64,000 nt of DNA. It comes from Sycobia sp. Sy_11 (lineage: Eukaryota > Arthropoda > Insecta > Hymenoptera > Epichrysomallidae). Below, piece after piece: positions 28,895 to 41,862 of this stretch (positions within the stretch are counted from its first letter, which is position 1; each line of letters starts with the position of its first letter). Under the pieces are notes generated by a model. That model searched no databases. It saw nothing but the letters and a program-made list of their open reading frames with translations, and was not told the DNA's origin. The position numbers were made by a program, and so were the translations under genes. Where the stretch lies: assembly GCA_018907035.1 (NCBI GenBank), contig JACCIC010000001.1:6851501-6915500 (forward strand). The letters run 5' to 3'.

Positions 28895-31800
28895 CTCTCT
28901 TTCCTTCTCCCCCCTCGTTACGGTATTACATTATCGGCGTTATCAACATTATTACTGGCCTTCCGGCCCGGCCATTAGGTTCGGTCAGTTTTCATAAGGG
29001 GCGCGCCGAGCGCAGTTGCTTTGCATACATTAAGTCCTAGTAAAAATCGAGTTGTGAAAATCGATTTTTCAGAGCCACGAGCGGCATCGTCGATTTAATG
29101 TGATTTTTCGCCGTTGGAAATTTGCATCCTTTTAGCAATGCTGCGCGCACTTAAACGGTTAAAACGCGGAAAATGATAGGCATTTTCTGCGCGTACCACG
29201 GAAACGACTTCAAATATAATTCAATTCTTGAAACTAGTAAAATTGTGCTTTGATTTATGCCCTAAATATACGATATGAATTGCTTCAATCATTGTATATA
29301 CAAAATATTTGCAAAGTGGCTGAGAAGCTCAGACTTAAAATTAAAATTTAAAGGAGAATATTCATGGAGCATTTTTTGGCATTGCGTCGAGAGATCACGA
29401 GCGATATTTATCAACTGTTACGAACAACATTTATCAAGAATCGCTTGTGACAATCTAGAGCTCAAACGATATTTATCGTTGAATTGTGGAACGATGTTTA
29501 TAGCAAAAAATTTTCTTACTTCAAGTTTTCTTTTAAATAGCATATGGAAAAAGAAATATTTTATATTTTAAACATTTTTTTTCACCATTAAGAAGAAATT
29601 GAACTAATTAGATTAATTGAAGTTAAATTCAAAAAAATATGTAATTGTTGATATTTTCGAAGACTCTTGTTGCATATAAATACTGTGCTTATCATTACAG
29701 TGATATTTTTATTTGTTTCGTAAAAAATGAAAAAAACTGTTAAACCTTTGCAATAATTCTGTTGGGTTGTGTGAAAATTTATTAAAAATTATATCAATCA
29801 GATTGGATGTACGTATCGAAATAATATAAATTGATTCAAGCAGTTGATTGATTCAACAGAGATTTGCTAAAAAAATTAGAGTCAGGCACAAGCACACGTG
29901 ATGCTAATACATAGGACACGATACAATAGGTAGACCGAAGAGATAGAAGTACTTAGAGATGGTACAGATACATTTCACTTCAGACTTTGATTCAGGAATA
30001 AAAATTCATTAAGAAATTTTTCCGATTCTGAGGAATATGAATTTGTATTAATAATATTTTTAATATAATTATTGCACTCAGAAAGACAGCACTGTTAAAG
30101 AAAACTGCAGAAAGAGAATGCAATTGAATAAAATGTGCCGAGAAAAAGAATGAAAAAAAAAGTCATCATTATTTACTCCATATTAACTTTACATTATAAT
30201 AGAGATCGTTTAGTCTATAGGACACTATGGGACATTAACTAATAATACATTGCACATTCATTTCCACTTACGATGCATCCCCAAATTCCTGCAACTCAAG
30301 TGTTCGGCTATTCAAAATTCATACACTTCCCTCTCCCACCCTCCTCGTCTGCCGTTCCGTATTATAATCTCACGTCTGGCAATCCAACCCGCCAACTTCC
30401 GACACGGCAGCTTGCTATTAACTGCACGCGAAGATGAGCGCGCAAGTGCAAACATTTGCCCCCGCGCGAACTTCCGTGCGTGCGACTAATTGGCCCAAAA
30501 ATGAGGGGCGCCAGAATCTTCAGCCCACCTCGTTTTTGATCCTACGCGCAAGGTGACATCGACCTTCCCACAATGGCAACTTTCGCTGGAATGCCGGAGG
30601 CGCGGGATTGTCTCCTCGTAGTGAGAAACTATTTCGAGGAGCTGGTCGTGTTGGACAATTAAATTTTGACTAGATTGGATGGGATAAGTTTTGCCGAAAA
30701 CAGATTTGCCTTATTTTTTTCAGTATTTTCCGATGTAGCATGTATTTCAAACACAAATATATATTTATAGCAGCTTCGACATATAATTATGCGGAATTGA
30801 TAATAAAACCATGATTTATGCTTTGAACTGTAAAAATAAATAAAATGTTATATGTCTAGCGCTATTGAACTCTATACAGAAATAATTGCATACAGTTCCG
30901 GCAAAAGCTACGTATTGGGCAAAATTCACTTCGCGCTGGATCTCGCAGACCTTATCTGTATAAATTGGCTAAAATAACAATAGAATCAAGTTTTCATCTC
31001 TGGGTTAGTAAAGAAGGTATTATGTAGCATATGCACATACTGAGTTTTGAAATAACTAATGTAAAAGGAACACTTCTCACTTCTACCATAAATACAAATA
31101 GACAAATTATATAAATAAAAAAAAATAAAATAGAATATTTTTAAACTATACTTTAATACTGAAAGAATTAAGATATTAACTTTTGCAATGTCAGACATTA
31201 AGATACATTTGCTTATATAAAATTCAATTACATAAGTTAAAAAAAAACTTACTAAACTTAAATATAATTTAAATAGTAATATATTAAATAAATTTTTACG
31301 TTCAATGTTCAGAAAATTAAATTTTTCTTATTAAATAAGTGAATAGTCCCGTATATTAAAAAAAAAGTATCATTAATGAATTATCAGTGAATGGAGCGTT
31401 TGACAATTGTTTTCTCAAGTCATCGGATCAGATTTTCATTAATTAAACTGTACTGATTTAAATATATATATATATATACGTAGTAACCTATTAAAATTAG
31501 AACCAATAATTATTAAATAAACAATAAATAACTTTAGATCCAGTTCTCAATAAGATTGAAAAGATCAATACATATTTCTTTTAGATAATTTTTTTATCAC
31601 CCTAACCTCAAAACCTCAAAACCAGGAAGTTACTTTTGCGGTTGTTGTTGTGAAAAAATATAATCAAATACTAGTGCGTAATTTGATTTTTACCTAGTGC
31701 GAGTACCTCCCTCACTTTCTTTGAGTGAAAATTGCTGCGTGAGGTAAATAAACAACTTCCACAGTCCTGTTGACAAAATTGATAATTTTAAGACCTACAA

Positions 31801-33602
31801 ATAGTTTGCTGAAATGTATATAAAATTCTAGAAAACTTTACGAAGTATAATTTTTGTTGAATACAATCAAATCTTTTTGACCGAAAACTATTTTAATTTC
31901 AGTGCTAATACGAACGGAGTCTTAATAAATGATTTATACTCTACGAAGAAAGAATCGTCTGTAAAAAATACTCTGCGTTAAGTTGACTTTATTAAACAAC
32001 TGTATAAATATTTATAGAATATCCGAATTTTTCTAGGTTTTTAAAATAGTGAATCGCTCGTTAGTTACGATTTTATGCTTTTGATATCTTTATATTTCGG
32101 TAAAAAGTCGTGATATTTAACAAGGTCTCGCAGAGCCGTAAAGATTGCGTTTCGGCATTCATTGTTATTGCATCATAATAGATTGAAAACAACAATTTCA
32201 ACCAATAGAAATTATTTTTTTGTAGGAATACAATATAAATTTAGAGTAGTGACAGTATGTCACACTTAGATGATAAAAAATATCAAATTATACAATATTT
32301 AATGTAGTTACTTTAGTATTGACGCTAAGAAAATATATAAGAAATTTATCATTATTTTTTACATGTATACAATAGTATTAACATACTATTTATCAATACA
32401 GAATATATACAGTATATATACATCAACAATAAACTTTTTTTTAATTTTTATGATGCCTACTCGATGCTCTCTTGAAGTGACTTTAAACACGTTACTTATA
32501 TGGATATATTTTTCCTTCTCGTGATCCTAATTTATAATGAAAAAATTTCGATCGCTATGTAAGAGCAATTCATTTAAATTATTCATATATGACATTAATA
32601 ATAATAGTTACATATCTTGAAAAAGATCCAATTTGATCAACAGAAGTTTTAGATCGTAGTGAAATTACAGATATTTTAATTCAAAGGTCGCACTGCTCCA
32701 TTTACGAATAAAACCTTAAATTGTATTTTTTGGTATAGTATTAAAATTTCCTTTACTTTTGTTTTTAGCCATATTTAAAATAAAAATATTTTGATATAAT
32801 TTGATTTCTTTGTACAATTTTTCATTAAGTATATAGTAAATCTTCAATCCATAAAATAATAGCTTTTCCAGTTTTTTTCCTTGGAGCATATTTTTTTTCA
32901 TCAAAAAAAAAAAAAGAAAAAAAAATGCGCGATACCGATTTTTACTCGAATATTTTTACGATCCAACAAAGAGCGCGGAACGGAGAAATAAAATCGAGGA
33001 AACGGGAATACTGTGTAAATGCATCTCAAAGTGCAGAATCACGTAAACAAAAGTGAAGCAAACAGTAACGCTTCCTCTTTTCAAAAGAAAACTTTACAAC
33101 GACTAAAACGTTAGAATATCGCGTAATTCTCTTTATTATAGATATAAATCAATGCTTGCATTTGTGTATTTTAAGATTTGTTGATCGATGTTGCAAAGCA
33201 AATGATTTAGCTAATATTATTATTATAGATATACGAACAGAGAAACGGACTTGAAAAATTACTACAGAGTATTTTATAAAATTTAAAAGATTTAGTTTAT
33301 ATTATATGTATAATAAAAACTTAGAAGATATTTAATAATTTCTCTTATATTCTTGGTACCTTTTTCCGTTTCTACGAACTGTTTAAAAAATCGATATGGA
33401 AAAGCAGTACTGCACAAAATAATTCTAAAAGTATACGTTTGAAGATTATGCAAATAAATAAACAAAATTCACGACGCTTGTATGAAATTAAAAAATATTA
33501 CCTAATATTAAAAATAAATGTTGAGAGAACAGTCAATTAAAAAAAAATTATTGCACAGCTGCTCAATATTCTTCCACGAGCGTGAGCGCAATCATGCACA
33601 CA

Positions 33603-33633
<31 letters not shown>

Positions 33634-33814
33634 GTTTGCACAGTTAAAAATTGCAATAATACACCAGGTTCAGTTTTAACTGGAGATTCCAAAATACTTT
33701 TTATTTATAACTGTTTCTATGTGAAATTTGAGTTGTATTTTCGGGAGACAAAATTGCTGTTGGGATCGTATTACTTTAACGCTTCAGCCGGACATACTGT
33801 AGATAATTATAGAA

Positions 33815-33850
<36 letters not shown>

Positions 33851-35252
33851 ATTTAACGTCGCTTTATTTATGCTTCCAATTATCGGTGCTAATCAGCGAC
33901 GGAGGTCTACGATGTGTTTGTAAACAAAGCACATGTAAATAATTACAGCGGTGCCTGTATCAATCGGCCGAGACCGGGATTTGAACTCGGATCACCGAGT
34001 TAGTAGTCCTTCGCTCTAGCGATCGAGCCATCGTAGGCCGCATAGAATATGATTTAATTAAGTAAACAAAATTGTCTTTACGTTATTTAAACGAATCAAA
34101 GGAATAAAGTATGTCTATCGCAGCAACGGCGAATTTCCTTTCGAGAAAATATGTTGTAAAAATTCCTTAAATATAGTTTTCACATACTAGACAAACGGAC
34201 TTTTTTGACTCTGGTGTAAGAGACAAGGCCGTTTGACAAAGTTTTCTTAACGTTAGCGCACTAAAACCGCGAGGTATACCGACAGTAATGCGAAGCCGAA
34301 TCGATCAATTACTGCTCGCCGATAGTCGCTGGGCCGGGATTCTGGGGACGCAAACAGGGAGCGTTATGGGAACGCGACGAATCCGGCGATTCGTTCCCTT
34401 GATTTCTGGGTCACCGATTCGCAAATGCGCGCGATATGCGCCACGTGAAAATTTCAATTTCAAAACCAGCGACCCTCTAACCTTTATCCCCTGGACTCAG
34501 CCGCGCGCGCCCCGCCGCCCCCTTCCGCCTTTAATTTCCGAATCTTGGAAATCGTCGAGCCATCCCGCGCTGTATGCCGAGGGGTAAAATTTTTCCCCGC
34601 GGCACAGAGGCGAGGGGCTGGGATATCTAATTAAAAATCCCATCCAGTTAAAGAAAGATCTTTACCGGCATTCCCTTTTGCCTCTTTCCCTGCAGCGCCA
34701 GCGCCTAATGCACAGTCGCGAGAGAGTTCGCTCGGGGCGAACAACGAATGGTCCTGCTCGCGGTGCGGGCGCTGCGATGAGGGAGGGGCGAGCGGGGAGG
34801 TCGAAAAAACTAGCGGGATTATCGCGCGCCCCGGGTAATCCCTCGCTTCGGCGCATATTCCGCGTTACGGCGGCCCATTTATGGGGGGGGGAGGGGCGGG
34901 CCGAGTTTCTAGAAAAAAAGAGGACGAGAGCAGTTGCTATATACGTATATAGAGAATATCTCATTCTCTGAAATTTCTAAAGTGCAAAGCCCAGTATGCA
35001 GACGCACAGAGCTTCGTGGCGGGTGTAAAGGTGGGGGTAGGGCGAGACGAGGTGGGGATTTCTTCGCAATTTTAATTTGATCCATTAAGGCGGCCTCCTG
35101 TATATCCGCCTCCCTCCAACCACCCAACCGCCTCTCCATCTGGCGAACTTTTTCGAAAAATAAAAGCTCCAGCGAGCGGAGAGAGGCCGCATCCCGGAGC
35201 CCTTCGCTGCGTAATAATCTCGGTATAGAGCTGTATCTCCTTCTTTTATCCA

Positions 35253-35304
<52 letters not shown>

Positions 35305-35493
35305 TGCACCGCGTCCCTCCTACCCATTTCGAGAATAGCATCGCTTATTTCTCTCGGCTGCAACTCCGCACTCTCGGTCGAGTTTTCCCCACACTCCGAT
35401 GCCTCCCTTATTCTCATCTCTTTTATACACACGTTTCACCGCTCCTCGCCCATCCTCCGCCTGCCTCAATCCTTTCGTAGCGCAACCACTTCG

Positions 35494-35527
<34 letters not shown>

Positions 35528-35938
35528 GTCACTTTCTTCGAGGCAATTTCCTCGCCCAACGGTTCTCTTTCGTTTTCTTTTCTTTCGTTTTTTGAGCACG
35601 CGCGACCAGCAGCAGGGGCGACTGACGCCCGCGAGCCATTAAACGCTCGGACCGACTCCGACACCCAGGCTGCTCTCCTCGAGCCGCGCGCCCGCCGCCT
35701 ACTCGGGGAATTTAATGCTTTTCATTAATCAGGCGCAGAGCTACATCCAGAGCGAGAGAGCCAACCCCGCGTATCTCCTTGTATTATTTGTCATGCTCGC
35801 CCTGCGGACCGTGTCGAGGCTGCCCCCCACCCCACTCCACTCCCCTCCACCGTTTGCCTTCTTTATTTCGCGCGGAACTGGATCTGCCACAACACTCGGC
35901 CCCCCTCCATGCTTCTGTAAGGAAAGTAAAAGGATTTG

Positions 35939-35969
<31 letters not shown>

Positions 35970-36465
35970 ATGTAGAAGTATAAATCGTAAACAACGGGGA
36001 TTCTCTTATTTGCGATTTTCCTCCAGGATCAGCAAGTATTGTCCTTGTGATAGGAGTGTTTATGCGTCGCATTACGTGTGGCTTATTTGAGCATTATTAT
36101 AAATAGGTATCTTCTCCGGAAAATGGCATTTGTTCATCATGTAGATTATGATGAAAAAGTAAAACCAAGATTTATTTTGCATTTCTCTCCATAAGTAATA
36201 TTAGTAAATATTTGAACAATTAATAAATCAATAATCTTAACTGAAGGGGAGGAAAATTTATCTTGTAACTATATTATAAATAAAATTATATGTATTATAA
36301 AAAATAATTTACGATTGAGTTATAATATTAAATAAAGAAATATCCGAAAAGCGAAAAAAGAGCCTCGTGGATATATTTCTAATTTACCAATATATTTTAG
36401 AATAAAATAATTAAAGCTGCACACTAGTTTTTGTTAGCTTAAGATCAACCCACTTGCAGATGCTA

Positions 36466-36520
<55 letters not shown>

Positions 36521-36641
36521 AAACATTGTAAATATTTTCAATCAATGCAAAGACTAAAGGAAATGAGATTATGAGTTTCTTAATTGTCTACTGTCAGTGA
36601 TTTTGGACAATTCCAATTAAATTTATATCGTCTAATTACTG

Positions 36642-36691
<50 letters not shown>

Positions 36692-38294
36692 TTTAAAATA
36701 TAGTAAAAAATGAGTGTTGAAGAGAATAGAATAATTGTTATATAAATGTATCGTGTGTTCTTATCGAGTACAGTGCTTCATTGTGAATTACTATATGTAA
36801 TTTTGTTGCTGCGTATCCATAGACATAACAGAATTAGTGTAGAAATGCAGAATGAACTCTAGAAAATTGTATATATTACCCAATAAGTCAGGAAAATATC
36901 GGTAATTTCTGTGACGCTATTAATATTTTACTGAACTGTTACGATTCATTATACGGTAGCTGTTAAAAATAAAAAAAATAATGTCTGACCTTTTCTGTCA
37001 TTCCAGTCGAACTTTAATAACATACAAAATTAAAACCGTTTGATCATTATCAATAAACGGTCTTTTTTACTTGTCCTTTACTTGAATTTTTAAAAGAGTT
37101 TCAGAAAATCTGGAAGAGCTTGGCGAAAATCCACTTAATGACATTTCATTTTTCTAAAGATTGGCAACATTTTTTTAATTTTCTTAAATAGTTGACTATA
37201 TGAATTTGAAAACTAATTTTCACTCAAATTTTCAAAACAGACCTTTCCCTCAATAAATTCGCATTAAGTGAATTTGGTTTTTCTTCAATATTTAACGATT
37301 TATTAAGAAAAGGATTAATAATAAATTCTTAGAAGTTGGCAATTTTATTATTAAATATAAGTATTGAATACGTATATAGTACAGAAGAACACGATGGGAT
37401 TTTAAGAGATACGATAGGCGCCATTATAAGCAGAATTCGAATTCATCACGAAACCACATCTTGCTCGTACGATGCGCCTGTTAAATACCAATAGAATATT
37501 TTCACCAAATCTCGCGTATCGCCACCAGCATACTACGAAGCACTACGCGGTACCGCGAGCTTTATGCCGCGCCAAGTTCGAGTCGAGGCCGGGCAGCGGC
37601 GCGCGCCTCTGCTCCCCCCATTCCCCCCTCTCCGCCCCTTCGCGCCTTTTCGCCGTTGCCCCCCGACGCCTTCCCCCCTTCCCCCTTATTCCTTCATCGC
37701 GGGAGACCGCTTCCTGTATTTTCACGCAAAGCCAATCGGCCCCGGATCGACTTACTTTATACGTTCGCCAAGAATTCTCCCTCGCTCTCTCAGTCTTCTC
37801 CATTGAGCGCAACTTCCCCGCCCGCCTGCCCGAGGAACCCTCTCAAAGGGAGGAGGAAGAGTAGAAGTCGTGTGGCGCTCCTTATATATAAAGCGGCGGT
37901 ATTTCAAAACTTCCCTCCCCACCCCCCCCCTCCACGGCGCTCAGAAGCCGTAGATATACAGGGGATGGTAGGGGTAGGGGTTGAAGGTATATGAAAAGAC
38001 CTACCCAGCTTTGCTCTCGCCTTGAGAACAGCGCGTGATTTATACTGTGTCTCAAACTCTCCCGACTGCCGCGGGACACTTTTACCCCAGACGCTTACAG
38101 AGGTAACGCCCGTTATGTATATATGCGCGAATCCGTGTACACGATGTGTGTGCGTGCGTGCGTGTTTGTGTGTCTGCGCGCGCGCGCGTCGACGCCACCG
38201 AACGACTCGATAAAGCGTTTGGTGAGCTTCTCTCTTTCTTTATCACGGCTGCACTTTATTTATTTTTCTTCCGGCGGTCACTCACTTTCTCGCC

Positions 38295-38342
<48 letters not shown>

Positions 38343-38476
38343 CTGTCTGTTTCTCTCCCTCATTCCAGTTCTCTCGCACGAAACGCTCGCTGAAACCTCC
38401 CTTCGGCCACTCCTATGCTTTGCTTTGCCGGCAACTCTCGACTCCTCTGAAAGACGACCGAGTGAGGAGAGGGTTT

Positions 38477-38528
<52 letters not shown>

Positions 38529-41500
38529 CATACACATTACCTTTTGACTCGCGATCGTCCTCGTTGAGAACGTTGATTCTTAAAGCGCGGACGCAGGAGG
38601 GTGTGGTGAATCGGTTGGGTGATTGCGAACGACCACACCATGTATAGGATATCCAAATAAACTTTGGGACTTCGGTATTTAGCTCGAAACTAACTACATA
38701 GTTTTCTTTTTGGATTGAGGAGGGCGACAAGTTCGTATGACTTCAAGCGAAGCTAGTAATGAAACTAATTTTTATAGAATAACTTATTAGATATCATTGA
38801 ATATAATTTATATTAAAATTTATACAAAGAGGATGGCTGAAAGGAATAAAAGAAATAGATTTTCATTCCTAAGCGGCTTTTAGGATCAATTGATGCTCTC
38901 AGTTTTAATACGAAAAAAAAAATTGTATACATGAACATTCGATCTTTATATTCATGGTTTATCACACTATTTCCCTTTGCATTGTTATAATAATCCTTAA
39001 AATGAAATAATCTAGCAAGTACTCTTTTTTTACACAATCATAAATTTTTAGATAATAATAAATTTGTATCAATTTCATAGCGACAAATTATTACTTGTCC
39101 CAGTTATGTACACAGCTAAGACATATTTTTCAGGGATCGATAATCAATAAATTGTTGTCGTCTGTCTTATACTCTTCACATACAAATAAGAACACGGATA
39201 TTTCTAGATTAGTGTTTGATAATCTAGACAAAAACTTTTAAATTTCCGAATTACCATAGGAGACCTCTGGTATTCTTTGAATATAGTTTGGTACTTGAAT
39301 ATATTGTAGTTCTTTTATATCAAGAATAAACAGCATGATCAAGTTATTATTCCGTTTTCTACGGACGAAGTTGGTAACATCAATCACACCAATGGATTTT
39401 TAAATGTGAATTAAGTACTAGTTGGCAGAAACCCAGTGTTTGCTTAAAAATCGTTTATAAATGTGTTTAAATATTTTTTTTGTAAAAACAATAATCATAG
39501 GAATCGAATTTTACCAATAGAAGGTTCAAGAATTCGTGTTGCTCTTATTTCTTCTGTTCTAAAAATGCGACAGAACCAATGTGAAACAGAAAAAATTTTT
39601 GAAACAAGAAGAAAAGTTGTTTAGGTTTTTACATTTCCGTTCAGATCAAATATAAAATTAATTAATATTGAATTTTGTATCGCTAGTTGCGATACAGAAA
39701 TTTGATGCGAAGAGAAAAAAGTCTACACTAAATTAGGATATCGAAAATCGAACCCGACACTTTTCTCGTATAAAAATAGTTAGAAATGTTGTGCGAACTT
39801 AGAAAAATACTCATGTATAATTTAAGGTATATAATCGCATAATTAAGGACATATTGAATTTTACATTTAGCTATTCCAGGAATAATTTATTCATACGCCA
39901 ACAACAAAAGGAAAAGAAATTCCAGTAAATCAATGATCTTATGTTGTGTAAATTTGCTTTTTAGTAGAATTAATAGGGCAGATGGCACAATAACATCGAA
40001 AGTGTCCTCAAAGTATGGGACTTAAAAAAAATTTCCAAGAAAGCTTTTTTTCACATTAACGTCGGCTTTTCTTTTAGCTAGACAATTATAATAATAATAA
40101 AAACAAATAATTTAATATGTCAATTAAATTGTTGGAATACTCAACTCATCCTAAGAAGGTCAAATTATTTTTGTATTGATAAATTCGCGTGAGACTTATT
40201 TTGGATATTTTTGGGTTATTATTAGCGAGATTTAATATAATTGATATATGCAGATGGGAAAGAAATATCGAACGAGAAACATAATTTTAGCAATGATGAA
40301 TTGAGTTAACCCACTAATTATTAATATAAACTGGAGCTAGCTTAGAAATTTAAGATGCGTTTGTAGTTTTTACAGATTTGAAATTGTTTTGCGATCCATT
40401 ACGTTTTAAACAATATTAACGTAATATATGAAATTATATCATTAGCGATGGATTATAATCACAAATTGAAGTATAGTTTACTAGTATAGATACTAATTAT
40501 TTTAATTTTACTTATGTAAAATTTTCTTGTCCAGCTCTACTTTCGCGACCAATTACTATGCACTACAAATTTTTAAAATCAAAGTTTATCATATTCGGTA
40601 TGTGAACTATTCTAACATAAAGCAAGTTAATTTTGCGAAAACAAACAATTGTTTGTACTCAATTTCATAATACAAGGAATGGCCATTATAATTTTTCGTA
40701 AAAAACATCTCGAATAAGTGGGTATGCATTTTAAATATTTAAATCACAATGAAAAAATTTCAAACTCATAATCTTCAATTTAGAAGACATAAAATTTAAT
40801 AACAAATAGGATTGCCACTTATATTGTCCATATAAAAAAATAATTAAAAATTCCATGCTTTCCAATAGCGGTCCTGACATTTCGCGTTTATTCGAACTTG
40901 CCCTTCCATTTGAGAAACAAAATTATTTAACTTCTCCTCGCATCTCTGATATTACATTTTGCAATTTCATATCTTGGTAATAAAAAAATGAACAAAAAAA
41001 AAACAGAGATATTCAGCATCCTTCGTGTTTCGCTTAGAAATTAATTAACAAGAAAATCCGTAAGTCTGCCGAGCAAAATTCATTTGTTAAAGTAGTTAAT
41101 AAAAATTTTAATAAATTAATCCACGTAATGAAACGAAGAGCGCACGCGCTCGCCGCTGCTCTAAGAATTTATTAATATCGCGAGCAGCGCAGAGCGCTCA
41201 GAGCAGAGAGTGGGGCGAAGCAAAAAAAGAGAGAGAGAGAGAGAGAGAGACATCACGACGCAACGCTATCCCGATTCTTCCGGGGAAATTTAATTACATT
41301 AAAAAGTAATGCGGTGATAGGGCGAGGATGGGCGGGAGAGGGGGCGGAAGCGAGATAGAGGCGTCCGCAGAGAACTGAGAAATAGAAAACGTCTTTATTA
41401 CTCGAGCGCGCGATAATGATTTCAACCGATAATAATCCTGTTGTTCTTCCGTTTGCTTTTATTTTCCTGTCTCACTAGGCGATAAAGCCCCGGTGCGGCA

Positions 41501-41808
41501 CCTCTCGCTAAAGGACCTCCTGCCAGACACGAACGGCTACATGACCTACGAGGGCAGCACGACGCATCCCGGCTGCTGGGAGACGGCGGTCTGGCTCATT
41601 CTCAACAAGCCCATCTACATCACAGCCCAGGAGGTACGTATATATATATATATATATGTAATGTAGAGTATAATGTGGTATATTGTGTGTATACACAAAT
41701 GGTCCGCGAGAAAACAATGAGAGGCTAGTATAATTTCACTCGGTACGGCTGCTGGTTGCCTGATGCTCGTTTTAATTAAACTGACGTTATCGTCGATAGA
41801 AAGAGAGG

Positions 41809-41862
<54 letters not shown>

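Larger units (their letters stand above)
18912..41478 (+). other. Giant intron between exons B and C (22.6 kb)
   Basis: Bounded by gtaagt and ctcactag. It hosts the SINE, the LINE C-terminal relic, the unidentified coding-like relic and GC-rich islands at 21.8-22.3, 24.9-25.1, 26.9-28.2, 34.3-35.9, 37.4-38.6 and 41.1-41.4 kb. I see nothing specific in 19340-21750, 28240-30330, 30670-33590, 36090-36460, 36690-37430 or 38650-41100, which are AT-rich and full of stops in all frames. Confidence 0.75.

Noticed and set aside
33960..34041. Functional tRNA gene
   Set aside because: A and B boxes are present, but the anticodon stem does not pair and the sequence continues into a body with poly(A) and target-site duplications, so it is a SINE head.
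37472..37864. 130-codon frame in GC-rich island
   Set aside because: Overlapping frames of similar length on both strands and no recognisable protein features.
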